Source: Sisyra terminalis
Taxonomy: Eukaryota > Arthropoda > Insecta > Neuroptera > Sisyridae
Assembly (NCBI GenBank): GCA_958496175.1
Contig: OY292277.1
Location: 39,319,050 to 39,383,049, forward strand
Reading direction: 5' to 3'
Length of the DNA: 64,000 nt
The position numbers and the translations under genes were made by a program. The stretch's first letter is position 1, and the number at the start of each line of letters is the position of its first letter. Positions 35,988-47,997 of this stretch are shown here, piece by piece. The notes below the pieces were generated by a model that was not told the DNA's origin, made no database searches, and was given only the letters and a program-made list of their open reading frames with translations.

Positions 35988-36425
35988 ATCTTATAAGATC
36001 GAAACTTAGAGTCTCTGTTCTAAAACCTTTTTTCAACTTTTAGACAACTTAAAAATTTCATCTTTCAAGGATCTCCTTTTTTTTAGTGAAAAACTCAGAT
36101 TTGTCAGATCATCATCAATCCACCTAACGAAAATTGGTACGAACTTTCCGGAAAATATATAATTCTTAAAGTTTTGATTAATGATAATCATTGAAAATTC
36201 AGAAAAAAACTCAATATAAATTGTACTCTAACCTTTAAAAATGATTCGGGACTCAAACCTAGATGTCTGATTCGAACTTATAACTACACCAGACGAATCT
36301 CCACTCGTTTAATCTAGTGTCCACTATTACATCATCACGTTTTCAGCTTTTAATTAGAAAATTGGTTTATTTTTTAAGTTTTGCACATTTTTAAATATAT
36401 ATGTGAAACAGAAGCAGCATTTCTT
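35988..36425. other. AT-rich non-genic stretch
   Basis: No gene or element recognised. Confidence 0.5.
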
Positions 36426-36592
36426 TTAATTGTTATTTGCCGTCACTTTATAACTATCAAGATTTTTAATGATTCTAGGGTTAACAAAAATTCGATAATC
36501 GATAAATATCGAAAATTTGTTCGATGCCAGGATCAAACCCAACACCTACCAGTTTTGGTGGGGTCAACTTGACCACTCGGCCACCAGTAGGC
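36426..36592 (-). repeat. tRNA-derived SINE, well-preserved copy
   Basis: On the minus strand it starts CTACTGGTGGCCGAGTGGTC with a perfect pol III A box (TGGCCGAGTGG), then 32 bases later has GGTTTGATCC, close to the B box GGTTCGANTCC. The tail holds TTTTCGATATT, CCCTAG and TAGTTATAAAGTGACGGCAA, and ends AATAACAATTAAAAG. A-box wording and spacing fit a leucine- or serine-type tRNA ancestor. Confidence 0.8.
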
Positions 36593-39500
36593 TTAAGCAG
36601 CAAAATTGTTTTCTTCATTCTCAAGTTTCATTTCTTAGTGTTGAACATAAATAATACATTTATATTATGAGAGATACGGTTTTGGTTATAATTTTGTAGT
36701 CAACTTCGAGATTTAAAAGCTGTTTAACGTTAGAGCATTTCAACGTTGAAATTAGAGATTTTCCTTTCTTAGGCAGTCCCTGTTTTCAGTATTATATTCG
36801 TAAGTCCTGAGGCTAGATAAACTAAAAAGACCCTTCCCTGAGATTATTACAATCTTTACAAGGCTCAAAACCACACGATGCTTTAGGTATCAACAAATGT
36901 AAACATATATATATATGTATGTTTTAACATTTGAAAGCTAATATTTTCCATTTACCACGCCGTAAGTAAATACTCCAAAAGACACTCGAAACCTGTGATT
37001 AGAATGAGGCCTCTGCCTTAAGGGAAATGACAGGAATTACTTTAAATTTCCCAGGACAAGAATTTATGTATGATGAAGTCAACACGGTCACAAACAATTT
37101 CTCTTTTCAATATTACGTTGTTGCATGAACGTTATGTGGTGAAAAAAAGCATTGCAATCAACATAATAGTGAAATAAAGTTTGCTTCACATGAAAAGAAA
37201 CGAAGGTAGGTAGGGAAATGGGATGAATAATGATAATTGTGAATGAGGGAAAAGAAGTCCAATCTGGTAATGACACATTGTAGATGTTGTGGGTTGTGAA
37301 TATACCGGCTGCGACAAATACAACGAAATACACATGAGAGAAACGGAAATTAAAATAAATGTTGAAATAAGTTTGCAAATAAAATTTACCCAAAACAACA
37401 AATGAAATCAATTCTTTCCCAGTCAGTCTTACAATATTTCATTGTATTTTGTTTCTTTTATCTTGGACGATTCCATTCTATCTTTTAATAAAAACAACAT
37501 TGAATACAATATTTTGATGTCGTTTTGAAAGATTTGTAAATACTGCGTTTGATATTGTGAATATTTTTCTAAGAATATACTATTATTGTCGAACAGTAAA
37601 AAACAGATGTATTCAATACATTTTTATCATTTCGTATGTTTTCGGTGATACTAAAATTGAAACTAATGACTTGAAATACAAGAGATTAGTCTCATGAAAT
37701 TTAATCATAACAACTACCATACTTTGCAATATTTTTGGAAGATAATCGAATCTTAATCGTCCGTAAATTATATTGGTACTTTAAAGTGAAACCCATTAAA
37801 GATAAAATTAATGAACAGAGTAACTCAATTTCTATTTAAGAATTTTTTTTTTTATAAATTCCTTACAAAATTTTAATAAGGATAGGAATGTAACTCATGC
37901 TGCTGTTTCACTTTATTTAAATAGGAATATAAATTTGGTGTATTGGAAAATAATTTTGTTTTATTAATATACAATTAAGGCATAATTTTTTTTTACAAAT
38001 TTTGATTTTAAATCAATTATATAATCAACCTCAATAGTAATACTGTTTTGATATCTAGTGTGTAAATTTTCAATGCATAATTCGTACAAATCAAATGATA
38101 ACTAAGGAAAATATCAAAAAATTACATTTTCAATATCACTTAAGCATTCAATTCTTTTCCACCTAGTAAATGTTGTAGCAACTGAAATAAATAGAAATCC
38201 GGTGGAATAACTTTGGATGATTATAGTGGGTACGGCAATATCATCCTCCCCCTTAATTTAATATTTTTTTCCTGAGCTTTTCTTCAGCAGAGTAGTCTTG
38301 CATTACCATGTTACAGCATAGCATTCTCTGTGTTAACAGTTCTTGGGCACTTTTGGATATTTAACCGATCGATATAGATTTATTGGAATTATTTAACAGC
38401 TCTTCGATTTTCTGGCATACATTTGGCACCACTTCTCCCCTTAATTTTTATTGGTTAAATATTTTGTCGTATTTCGTTGGTACCAATTGGAGAAATGAAA
38501 ATTATCAAATTTGAAATTAAAAAGCTCATTTGGCATTAATATACTTCTAATGCACTTTGATAAATGATGAAAATGTTTTTAGTAACAACTTTGCGTTGCT
38601 ATCTTCTGAAACTCAATGAGCATACAATAGCAAATTTATATTCTTTGGGGTTTTTGGTCCTGCCATTTCAATATAAATTTTGGAATAAAAAATATTTTAT
38701 AGCTTTTATTAAGTTGATAAATTACTCTTATCATAAAATGTCTTAAGTACTACTTTAAAATAACCTATAAGCAGATAAATGGCAATTGAATGACTATTGG
38801 CTTATAAACGATATTCTTTTCCGGGACACCTAACATTAAAATCGTCAAAAGGGCTCCAAAAAAGCACTACCACAAGCACTATCGCTAATTGGCTTCCCGA
38901 CAAAAGCATTCCAGATAAAAAAATAAGTATTTTTAAATTATAGTCAAGTATATAACTACAAATATTTTTTGAAGCTTATGCATAAATGATTCCAGAAAAC
39001 ACAAGTTATTCCAAGATAAAAATTTGAAAATGTGGAAAGAAACCGATTCATTCTTCCTCTTATTATTTTGGTTATCTCATAAGCTCTTTCCTTTTTCTTA
39101 TATAAAATGAATACACAGTATTTACAGTGTAAATATTTTTATTTATTTTGTCTTTAAAGAACTCTTTTGATTTATTAACTTCCTTCATCTCTTAGAAAGC
39201 CTCATTATGCCTTCTTACAAAATCTGTTGTGTTTTGGGTATCAAATAATCTTGATTTAAAGAACATATCGAAACATTTTTCATTCATCAACATTTCCAGG
39301 AATAATTTTGGTCCAAAACTCAAAAATTTTGTAAAAAAAGCATAGTGAAGCTTTGTGAGAAATGAAAGAAGGTAACAGAGCAAAAGAGTATCCATAAAAA
39401 AATAAATAAAATTACTTCAACTGTATATACTGTATATTTATATCATATTAGAAAAAGAAAATAACTTATGGAACAACCTATTATATTTTCTGCTTTCATT

Positions 39501-41360
39501 TGGGTTAGCTCCTATTACAATAGTGTGACTACTTAAGTTAATAAATTATTTGATCAAACAAATTTTGTGAGAAAAATTCATGAAAAATTGAATAGACTTC
39601 ATAGAATATTTATTCGTTCTATAAAAAACATACCATCGTTTTTTATAAATTCATTGAAAAGATGTAAAAATAATTAGTTAAATGAAGAAACTTTGAAATT
39701 CCCTTATTAAATATTTATTATATTAACACGAGTTAAACACGCTCGTCTTGTAGATTCATTAATTTTTCTTTTACTTCTTTTTCTTACGGAATCGAGACTT
39801 AACTCTTTCATCATTCAAATTAAGCGTCATGCTTTTGTGGAACTTTGAAATAATAGAAAATCGCTTTCTCAACTTGTGAAGTTTTCCTTTTGTGGCGAAA
39901 AAAAACACAAAGAAATAAAGCCATAAGTTGCAAATAACATTTTATATTTATCAAAAAGTTTTAAAAACAACAGAGCTTAATGTAAGAGTCGGTAATCCTC
40001 TTTTGACTTTTTTGTATTAGAACAAAGATAAGCAAAGTTTTGTGTCGCGTTTTCTTCCAAAGAGAAGGAAGCGGAAACAGAAATGATTTTATGAAAACTT
40101 TGATTAAATCATAAAAGAAATACGGTGTTAAATATACTCTGATAGATGGTTAAAATTGGAAATATTATCTTCACATACTTTTTAGTTACTTCCTCTATGA
40201 ATATAACTTACATATTTTTATCATTTTGCGCGAAGCTTAATGATTTACTAGGAGCTTTATCAACTCATATATCAAATATAATTTGGTTCGCGTTATTTAT
40301 TTCTGTTGAAATTAAAATGGAGATTTTTTCCATTTAATTTGTTACGAAATCGTTAATATCATAAAAAGTTATTTAATTAGGGGACAATATGAGACTTCTG
40401 ACAAATGTAATCCCAATAACCTTTGGAAAACTCCAAATAGTAAAACATTTTTTTCAAAAATCCGAATATTTGTAAATGTTTTTATTAAATAATTAACCCA
40501 CTATCTTTGAAACTCAATTTTGCCTTGACAGGTTGTTAATATCTTTAACATTAAAATATATAACAAATAATACAATATCAAAGATTCAGTTAAACACCTG
40601 GGGTATCATAATGATCCCTTTTCAATCGACACAAAGGTGGGTTTGATATGGTGACAGCTAAGAAGAAGATATATATATTACATATTGTAATCGTCTATGT
40701 ATAAAAAGCAGTATATAGAGTTGTCAAATATACTTTTGAAAAGTATTTAGGACTTAGGTACTAGAAAGAATCCACAGTCACTTTACGTATTTAGTTACTA
40801 TTAAAAAAAAAAGAAATTAAAAAATTATTTTATGTTATCTTCTAAGATACTTGAAAATTTACTTTTTTTGTTACTATTTATAGTATGAATGTACTTAATT
40901 TCAAAACAAATAAAGTAATCAGGTAATATGTTTTTCACATTTTATAATATTGGAAAAAGGAAAGTATGTTTGTTTAATCTCCTGAAAAGACAACACACGT
41001 TAAAAACATAGAAAATTAATATAAGAGATATAAATTGAATCACATAGAGCAAAACAAAATAGAAATCTGTATAAAACATTTCAGTATTTAATTTATTTTT
41101 CGGAATTTAAGATATTGTTTAAGTAACAAGATACAGTTCCTTTAAAAAAATTTTTAAGATACTAATTACTTTTTACCAAAAAATAAAGAAACTTAGATAT
41201 AGTAAAGTAACTAAAGTGTAACTTTGAAGAAACTAAATTACTTTTTTTCTGATAGGTCTGGCAGTGTACCATGTATACCATTAGGTTAGAAATAGTATCG
41301 AAGTATATTTCATTTAGAATATGTGGGTATTACCAAAGAGGTTATATAGTTATATAGTCT
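36593..41360. other. AT-rich non-genic stretch
   Basis: No supportable gene. Overlapping minus-strand frames at 37088-37411 are low in information and mutually overlapping. No element ends were recognised in the stretch. Confidence 0.45.
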
Positions 41361-41412
41361 TTTTGTTGTAACAAACCGACGCTTTATAACTGCCAAGGTT
41401 TTTAGAGATTCC
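41361..41412 (-). repeat. Probable SINE tail fragment
   Basis: The reverse complement contains CTTGGCAGTTATAAAGCGTC, resembling the TAGTTATAAAGCGACGGCAA block of the SINE 3' half, preceded by a run like TCTCTAAAAAC. Only about 50 bases match, so the call is tentative. Confidence 0.35.
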
Positions 41413-41520
41413 ATTTTTAGAGAAGTTACAGGATTCTGCTCCATATATAACCATAGAGGATATCAATGTTTTATAGATTTTCATTTTGGTCTGACAAGAT
41501 ATCAGCTAAGATTTAATGGT
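41408..41520 (-). mobile_element. LINE reverse-transcriptase fragment
   Basis: On the minus strand one frame reads QTKMKIYKTLISSMVIYGAE followed by SCNFS. This matches the K-x-K-I-Y-K-T-L-I-x-P-V-V-x-Y-G-x-E-x-W block in the thumb region of many insect non-LTR reverse transcriptases. An upstream LKS-stop-LISC extends the resemblance. Only about 35 residues remain. Confidence 0.65.
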
Positions 41521-41697
41521 TTTAAGAATGGAAAATTAGGCTTTATTGACTTTCATTAGTTAACGGTTGATTACTTGACTAATGTTGTTCTGGTACGCAC
41601 ATATATTACGCTTTTAAAATATAAAATAAATAGGTACTTACACTTCAAAAACCCTTTATTCTAAGAAAAATATCAGAAAATAAAAATGATATTTACT

Positions 41698-41840
41698 AAC
41701 TGGTAGGCTAATGGTCAACGTTGCTTCTTTTATAGTAGAAGGTGCAGGATTTGAATTTTGTGACGAGAAAATTTTCCATAATCACCAATTTACGGATTTT
41801 TATTACACTTTATACTGCTAAAGACTCTGTAGCTATAAAT
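41698..41840 (+). repeat. tRNA-derived SINE, diverged copy
   Basis: Starts ACTGGTAGGCTAATGGTCAA in place of CTGGTGGCCGAGTGGCCAA, has a B-box-like AGGATTTGAATTT, then GAGAAAATTTTCCATAAT and TTACGGATTTTTATTACAC, matching the copy at 47829. The A-rich end is not clear. Confidence 0.6.
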
Positions 41841-42369
41841 TAATTTAAAAATTAAAAGGCTGAGTTATTTTGAAATTAAAAAAAATAATTAAAACATTAA
41901 TTTGCTATATTTTACTGACATTTTTAATGGAGATAAATTGTTTTATTCAAAGATACTGCCAGGTATGCGAACTGTGTGCTTCTCATTGAACAATGGCAGC
42001 TTTTCATCCCTCAAAGTCTAAAAATCGTTCACCCTAATGTTCTTTCATCCACCAATCGATTTATAACGATTCAATGAAAATTATTGAAATGGTGACGCTA
42101 AATTTTCCATTTCACCGAACCCAATATAACACTAACACATTAACATATGTGTGTGTATTAAAATGAGTGTAACACATTCCTGCTCCAATAATAAAATGAC
42201 CCCTGTCAATATTCTCTCGGCTTAACCTCATATTTTTGCCAAATCGTCCTTTCCACAGATGATAGGATTACAAATTTATTTAGGTCAGAGGACATGCAAA
42301 TCTGTCACGTTTACTAATGAAATAAAAAAAATCATGAAAACTATTAAAATTTATTGTACTTTTTTTAGG
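41841..42369. other. AT-rich non-genic stretch
   Basis: No gene or element recognised. Confidence 0.45.
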
Positions 42370-42850
42370 ACCTCAATAAATTATAGTGAAAATAAAAACG
42401 TGCAAAAAAAATCAAATCTCGTGGGAATTTCATAAACGGTTGTGATGCCAAACGCACTGTTGCACATCTAATTAATGTAAATCAATGATAAAATTTAATT
42501 CGCCATGTGACATTCGTAGTCTTGACCAAATATTCAACGTGAATATTTAAACTGCGATTGAGTTTTATGATCGCAAAACAAACTAGTTAATTGCTAGTAA
42601 AACAGCCAAAACGAATTTTAATGTTGCGTTCAAAAACGCGATTTTTTCCTTTCCATTTCTCGTTTAATTAAAGGAAATGGATTTGTTCGTTTTATAAAAC
42701 AAATTTCATTGTATTTATGAAACAATGATGGTTTATTATCATTTTATTTCGTTTCTAATTTGCGTTTTTATCTGGTACGGAGATTAATGGGATGAAATTT
42801 AGTCGTGGTTTGTGTTGGCTCGGTTATACTATAAACTGACCTACCTATTA
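42370..42850. promoter_or_regulatory. Candidate conserved noncoding island
   Basis: A more structured, less AT-only stretch with homeodomain-type cores (TTAATTGCTAG, ATCTAATTAATG, CGTTTAATTAAAGG) and no long open frame. The resemblance to enhancer sequence is inference; no direct proof is visible. Confidence 0.15.
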
Positions 42851-43677
42851 AATAACCACATAAAGACGACAAATTTTATGCTACAATTAAAACGTCGATC
42901 TCCATAAAAAAAGATATTTCAATTAACTGCATTTTTTGTTTAGAATTTGACTTTGATATTTTACTTTTTTACAAAAGAAAACGTTATCTGTCTACTAAAT
43001 ATGATTGTAAGAAGTGCGAAAAATACTAGTTTTTTAATAAACAAAAAAAAAATACAATTTATGATAAAACCAATTTGAATGTATCCACTAAAATCATAAA
43101 AAAAATTTAACATAATTTTATACAAAGGATACAAACTAAAATATTAACTATGTTATTCTGATACATCACTAGTCAGACGATTAACAGTGGCCTAAATACT
43201 ATGCTATAAAAAAGATAGGTATTACAATGAAATCCTCTTACTCATAAATATTTCAAAAAACAATAAAAACCATCAAATAAATTATGGTTCAAGTTTCATA
43301 CAGTATAATATATGACTAAAGGTTAACTCTGAACGCAAAAAGTGTCTAGCAAAATGTTTGTGATGCTTTGCTTCTGGATACATATTTTGATTTCCAAGGA
43401 ATCAATTTAATAATAGGCAAACGTATGTATGTCCGAGAAAAAAGATAATTAAGACATACGTGCAGTAGTATGCTGGAAAGGTTCATGGGAGCCCATTGTA
43501 AAACGTAGGTTTTCAGAGTTTTCACGACCCAATCTTCGTATACCGGGGTATTTATGATTGAAAGTTAGTATGATTGAAAACCAAATATAATTGTGCCAAA
43601 TTTGAACTTAATGATTGTTGTTTTGGTTTCAACTGTTATTTTGATTGCATTCAGTTGCCAATATTATCATTTTTTAG
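42851..43677. other. AT-rich non-genic stretch
   Basis: No gene or element recognised. Confidence 0.45.
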
Positions 43678-43773
43678 TTGTATCAATGTTTGGCTATGAA
43701 TATTTCACGAGAATTTATTTACCAATTGTATCAGTGGTGAGCTATGAATATTTCACGGGACGTTATTAGTAAA
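43678..43773 (+). repeat. 48-base tandem duplication
   Basis: Two adjacent 48-base units (43678-43725 and 43726-43773), both starting TTGTATCA and sharing GCTATGAATATTTCACG. About three quarters of the positions agree. Noncoding. Confidence 0.75.
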
Positions 43774-44224
43774 TCTAAATAGTCATTTAATGGTTAAGGT
43801 ATAAAGTAATGTAAGGGTTTCAATATCCCCATGACGGATAGCTTGTTAATCGAAAAAGGTATCTAAAATACACCAAAAATATTTTTTTAATTGAATATTG
43901 GATTAATATTGGCTTTTAAAGCTTTCTTATTTGAGGTAAACAGTAAAATTTTCTGCAGATTTTTTTAAATACCCGATATAAAATAGTAATGTTGCAAATT
44001 AACGGAAAAAGGTTTTTTGCTGTACGCTTTAATTTTTAATTTCTAATTTTGGAACCTTCATTAACTTGCCAATTGCTAACGATGGATTTTTCTAATTTCA
44101 GTTTTGAAAATCTTTATTTTATTATGTGAAGCATTTTAAATTATCTATGTTATACTCCGATTTTCATAAATATCAATTATTTGTTGGATGACGCCACTAG
44201 ACTACGATATTATTGGTTAAAGGG

Positions 44225-44253
44225 CCATATTAACCAATTATTGGTTAATATGG
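44225..44253. repeat. Perfect 29-base hairpin
   Basis: CCATATTAACCAA, TTA, TTGGTTAATATGG: 13-base perfect arms around a three-base loop. A further TATTGGTTAAAGGG lies just upstream. It sits about 230 bases before the larger inverted repeat at 44479. Function unknown. Confidence 0.85.
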
Positions 44254-44478
44254 TAAATGAGTCCCGGAAAGATATTATAATGATGTTTAAGAGATGTCTA
44301 AGTATTAATATACTTCTATCATCCTGGACGCTCCAAATATCTATCAAAATTTGTTTCTGTGAAAGAAAAAAATAGGATAAAAATTAAAATTTTGATATTT
44401 TACTCAGCAAAAGAAATATTATTTTGAAAAAAAAAATGTTAACCATAAAAATCGACACCTTACTGGTAATATTTTTTT

Positions 44479-44682
44479 AAGTTTTACATACGCTTACTAC
44501 ACACTACTTTGCACTTTTGCAATCTTTGTGGTTTTTAACATTGATAAGTATTTTATTTATTTCCTTAATATTTCCTTAACGATCCTTTAATTTATTGTGA
44601 CTCGGAAATAAATAAAATACTTATCAATGTTAAAAATCATAAAGATTGCAAAAGTGCAAAGTAGTAAGCGTATTCAAAACTT
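44479..44682. repeat. Foldback element with ~80-base arms
   Basis: Left arm 44479-44564 and right arm 44604-44682 are inverted copies. Left: AAGTTTTACATACGCTTACT, then CTTTGCACTTTTGCAATCTT and GATAAGTATTTTATTTATTT. Right: GGAAATAAATAAAATACTTA through GTGCAAAGTAGTAAGCGTA. The left arm carries a few extra bases. The loop is about 40 bases. No coding capacity; probably a MITE or foldback insertion. Confidence 0.75.
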
Positions 44683-46031
44683 ATTATATTATTATCCTTT
44701 TCCTATTATTATCCTTTAATCTTTGTGATGTCTAAATATTCAAAGATTTTTTGTACTTTAACTTCATATTGAAAAAATAACAATTACTTCCGCGCTTAAT
44801 GACATTACGTAATTATAATATGAATAATATTCTTCCAAAAAGAAAGAAAATGATTCCAAGTATACAGATAATCATTTCATACTGTTTTTCGTGTATTTTT
44901 CAAAAAAAACATTATTAGGAAGTATTTTTCCAAAACGATTAATATGTTTAATATTTGTTTAATGTAGTAAGCGATAAACGACTGGTTAATATATGCGGAA
45001 TGCCTTTTAAAAGCAATCTCACTATGTTCAATGCAAATGCCTATTAGCCAATGGGATAACGAGATTTAAGCAAGTTCATTTGTTTTGATTGTTGAAAATT
45101 TAAAAATTTTGCCAAGCCACTCCTCCCTAAGTCAATTTCATATGCATATAAGAATACGTATCATACGGAACGTTTTGTGTAATGACATCATTCAGAGCCT
45201 ATCGATACATTAAATAAATAATTAAAGGGATATATTTAAAAATATTTTAAATAAGAAATCAAAAACTGAAAATTAAGTTTATTTAATTGTAAAAAAAACA
45301 TTTCATCAGAATTAAAGGTAAATTTAATAACTAACTGTGACTATTTTACAATTAAGGATAATGGTATAATGATTATCATTAAAAATATTCAAAAATGAGT
45401 TTTGAATTTTTCTAATAAAAATCAAATTTAACACGTTCCAGATGAAAATAGTTTTAAAAAATTCTAGATAAAACACTATAAAATTAATATTGATTTACTT
45501 TAATATATTTGATTCATCTATTATTTCCTTTTTTGTGGATACTTATATTTGAGAAGTTATGTAAGAAGTTATAGAAGTCTTGAAAATATTTTAGCTCCTA
45601 AGTTATGGTTAATGAAAGGGACAATTTAAGCTATAAGTAACTCATAGAGTTAATTCATTTTAAGTGATCAGTTAAGTGTATTCTGCAAAAAGTGTTCTCT
45701 ATAAAAGTCTTACCATCTTTAGGAGGAAAAGCTTAAGTTGCTGCGCTGTCCTCTTTTGATGTTCACAACTCATATTTAGTATCCGAAGAATATATCTCAA
45801 TTATTATTATCATACTCTAAAAATATATCGTAGTAATGAACTATGAAAAAAAAAATTTATTTGGAAAGTATGCCATGAACATCTCTAAGTAACAGATACA
45901 CCAAAAATAACATCATTAAAACAACAAAAATTTTAAAATCAGATTTGATGTTCTAGAATAAAGTATACGTTAAAAATAAAGAAAGCAATTTAATTCCTGA
46001 CGGCAATTAGTGACCTACATAAAAAACAAAA
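44683..46031. other. AT-rich stretch upstream of the FKBP gene
   Basis: No second gene is recognisable. The TAGAAGTTATG-type simple repeat recurs at about 45560-45580. I do not see a convincing TATA box at a fixed spacing before 46032; the promoter is not assigned. Confidence 0.4.
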
Positions 46032-46601
46032 ATGAATGACAAAGAAGAAACGTCAAAAGAAAAGAAAACCCCCAAAAAAGACAAGGCTGGCAAAGGACTT
46101 CAATCTCCAAAACATGAAAAACAAACGAACAACGAGAAAACCCTGAATGCTGAAAAAGCATCCAAAAGTGAGAAAACCCCAAAAAGTAACTATGCTAGCC
46201 CAAATGAAAACAAGAAAGGCGAAAAATCACCAAAAACCCAATTAAATATAACTCCTCAAAAGCAAACATTGGAAGGTGGAGTTTTTATTGAGGATCTCTC
46301 GGTGGGAAGTGGACCAGAAGCCGAATCAGGAAAGTTTGTTTCTGTGTACTACGTAGGCTGCCTTGAAAGTAATGGAAAGCAATTTGATGCACTAAAAAAA
46401 GGATCAGGATTTACATTCTGCCTTGGCAAAGGAGAAGTTATTTCCGGGTGGGATATCGGCGTATCCGGTATGAGAGCTGGTGGTAAAAGACGCATTACTT
46501 GCCCACCTGATGCTGCGTATGGTTCTGAAGGAGCTCCTCCATCTATTCCGCCGAATTCTACATTAGTGTTTGAAGTAGAGTTAAAGCATGTATTTATTTA
46601 A
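46032..46601 (+). CDS. FKBP-type peptidyl-prolyl isomerase, short, lysine-rich tail
   Basis: An FK506-binding-protein family enzyme that catalyses cis-trans isomerisation of peptide bonds before proline. The 189-residue frame is intact. Residues 1-80 are a disordered Lys/Glu/Ser-rich tail with repeated EKTPK, EKASK, KSPK motifs. Residues 81-189 form a complete FKBP domain. The pocket residues known from FKBP12 are present: Tyr107 in VYYVG, Phe118-Asp119, Glu135-Val136-Ile137, Trp140, Tyr163 in AAYG and Phe180. The start is supported by an in-frame TAA 12 bases upstream. AATAAA lies at 46679. The domain resembles the C-terminal part of the nuclear FKBP39/FKBP46 proteins of insects, but their N-terminal nucleoplasmin-like domain is absent. 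It may be a shortened paralogue or an intronless retrocopy. The basic tail suggests a nucleus or nucleolus location (inference). Confidence 0.92.
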   Translation: MNDKEETSKEKKTPKKDKAGKGLQSPKHEKQTNNEKTLNAEKASKSEKTPKSNYASPNENKKGEKSPKTQLNITPQKQTLEGGVFIEDLSVGSGPEAESGKFVSVYYVGCLESNGKQFDALKKGSGFTFCLGKGEVISGWDIGVSGMRAGGKRRITCPPDAAYGSEGAPPSIPPNSTLVFEVELKHVFI

Positions 46602-47171
46602 GTTGCTTAGTATCAATCATGGCTCACTTGCTCACAAAGCAGTAGCAAATAATATTCTAGATCTCAATTAACAAAATTAATAAAAATATTTGATTTGCAA
46701 AGGATTTAATACTATGTAACAAGTATTATAAGAAGTGGACTTTTACGTTGAAAATAACAAATATTTGAAAAATTATAACTCATAGTCTATGAATTTGAAC
46801 TTGAAAATGTTTGAAGGAAAATTTTAATTTTCTTTGGTTGATAAAGACTCAGTGATTCTTTTTCCTTGGGCATTCTCCCATTATTCAGAATCGCAATCAT
46901 TAATAATTTGAACCCCATTGTCTCCGATTATGGGCTTGAGGGCTGAGGTGGCCCATTGAACCTGATTATTCTACGAGGTTGGTAAGTGCCTTTTAGGTCT
47001 ACGCCCTTCTATGTTTCCTGGGACTATCAAAATCGCGAAACTATCATTACTTCGCACAAGGTATCACTAATTGTTTTATTTTGGATTTTCTCAGTCAATT
47101 CTCTCAGAATTAACTCATTTGATTTGTATGCTGTTCTCGGAATTGGATCAAGTGTCCCTATTACCCACATC
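46602..47171. other. Intergenic stretch after the FKBP gene
   Basis: Contains the 3' untranslated region of the FKBP gene and then base-balanced DNA (46860-47170) with an open frame from 46986 that runs into a MITE and has no motif; I do not call it a gene. Confidence 0.45.
46679..46684 (+). terminator. Polyadenylation signal AATAAA (FKBP gene)
   Basis: A canonical AATAAA about 78 bases after the FKBP stop codon. It is the first canonical hexamer downstream and so the likely mRNA 3' end signal, though AATAAA is common by chance in AT-rich DNA. Confidence 0.4.
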
Positions 47172-47179
47172 CCTTATTC

Positions 47180-47433
47180 CAGCATTTTCCAAAATGGGAG
47201 GCACGCTTCTCAAGGGAGCCGTGGGCTAGTCTAAAGGAAAGCGCAAATATTAGTCGAATTTAAATATAATAAAATTTGGTTTTTCTTTTTTTCTTGTGTA
47301 TAAGAGTTTATCGTAATAAAATTTTAGTACTAAAAATTTTTGTTTTTGCAGTATTTTGTAAAATAGAAGAGAGGCGCTATACGATCAAATATTTTCAAGG
47401 AAGCGGTGGTAAGATAAAGTTTGAAAACCACTG
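47180..47433 (+). mobile_element. hAT-like MITE with target duplication
   Basis: Left end CAGCATTTTCCAAAATGGGA followed by GGCACGC; right end GTTTGAAAACCACTG. The ends are inverted in the hAT style (CAG...CTG with TTTTCMAA / TTGAAAA). The flanks CCTTATTC (47172-47179) and CTTTATTC (47434-47441) agree at seven of eight bases, the target-duplication length of hAT elements. At 254 bases it is nonautonomous. Confidence 0.75.
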
Positions 47434-47828
47434 CTTTATTCTGTACAATTTTTAATTGCCTAAGTTTCGGCTGCAGTTCGAAAGATGAGGGAGTTCAGTA
47501 CTTGTTTAATTAGCAGTATTTTAATGATTTTTTGTAATAGAATGGTCTTTTAAGATCTTAAATAATGCACTTATAACACTAATTTATTCATATAATCTTT
47601 TTCGACCATCAGTCTCACATGAATCTTTGTAACGGATAACAAACCCAGATATATCATAAGTAATACTGTTTACGAATTGATTTATATATTTGAAACATAT
47701 TCAAACGAGTAAAAGGGGAAATATATAATGATTGTAATTTTTAGCAGTTGAAGCCAGTAGCAATTGTTTTTTAATTTTTATGAAATTTAGAAATTATTAT
47801 CCGAAAGTATATATAAGCTTAATTAACC

Positions 47829-47997
47829 GACTGGTGGCCGAGTGGCCAAGGTAGCCATTCCAAAACTGGTAGGTGTTAGATTTGATCCTCGTATCGAGAA
47901 AATTTTCTATATTTCACAATTCCGGATTTTTATTAAACCTAGAGTCGCTGAAGAGTTAAGTAGTTATAAAACTGCGGCAAATAACAATAAAAAAAAG
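47829..47997 (+). repeat. tRNA-derived SINE, full-length copy
   Basis: The clearest plus-strand copy. A box TGGCCGAGTGG (47835-47845) matches the pol III consensus exactly. The B-box-like GATTTGATCC follows at about 47879-47888. The body holds GAGAAAATTTTCTATATT, CCGGATTTTTATTAAACC, TAGAGTCGCTGAAGAG and TAGTTATAAAACTGCGGCAA. It ends AATAACAATAAAAAAAA. Length is about 169 bases. A clear target duplication was not identified. Confidence 0.85.

Noticed and set aside
37088..37411. 107-codon minus-strand frame with hydrophobic residues
   Set aside because: Overlaps another frame of similar length on the same strand, low in charged residues as expected from T-rich DNA, no motif.
46986..47234. 82-codon frame after the FKBP gene
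   Set aside because: No recognisable domain and it runs into a MITE; chance frame in a base-balanced patch.
47835..47888. Possible tRNA gene (A and B boxes)
   Set aside because: The boxes are good, but no acceptor or anticodon stems pair, and the same sequence with a common tail recurs at several places: it is a SINE head.
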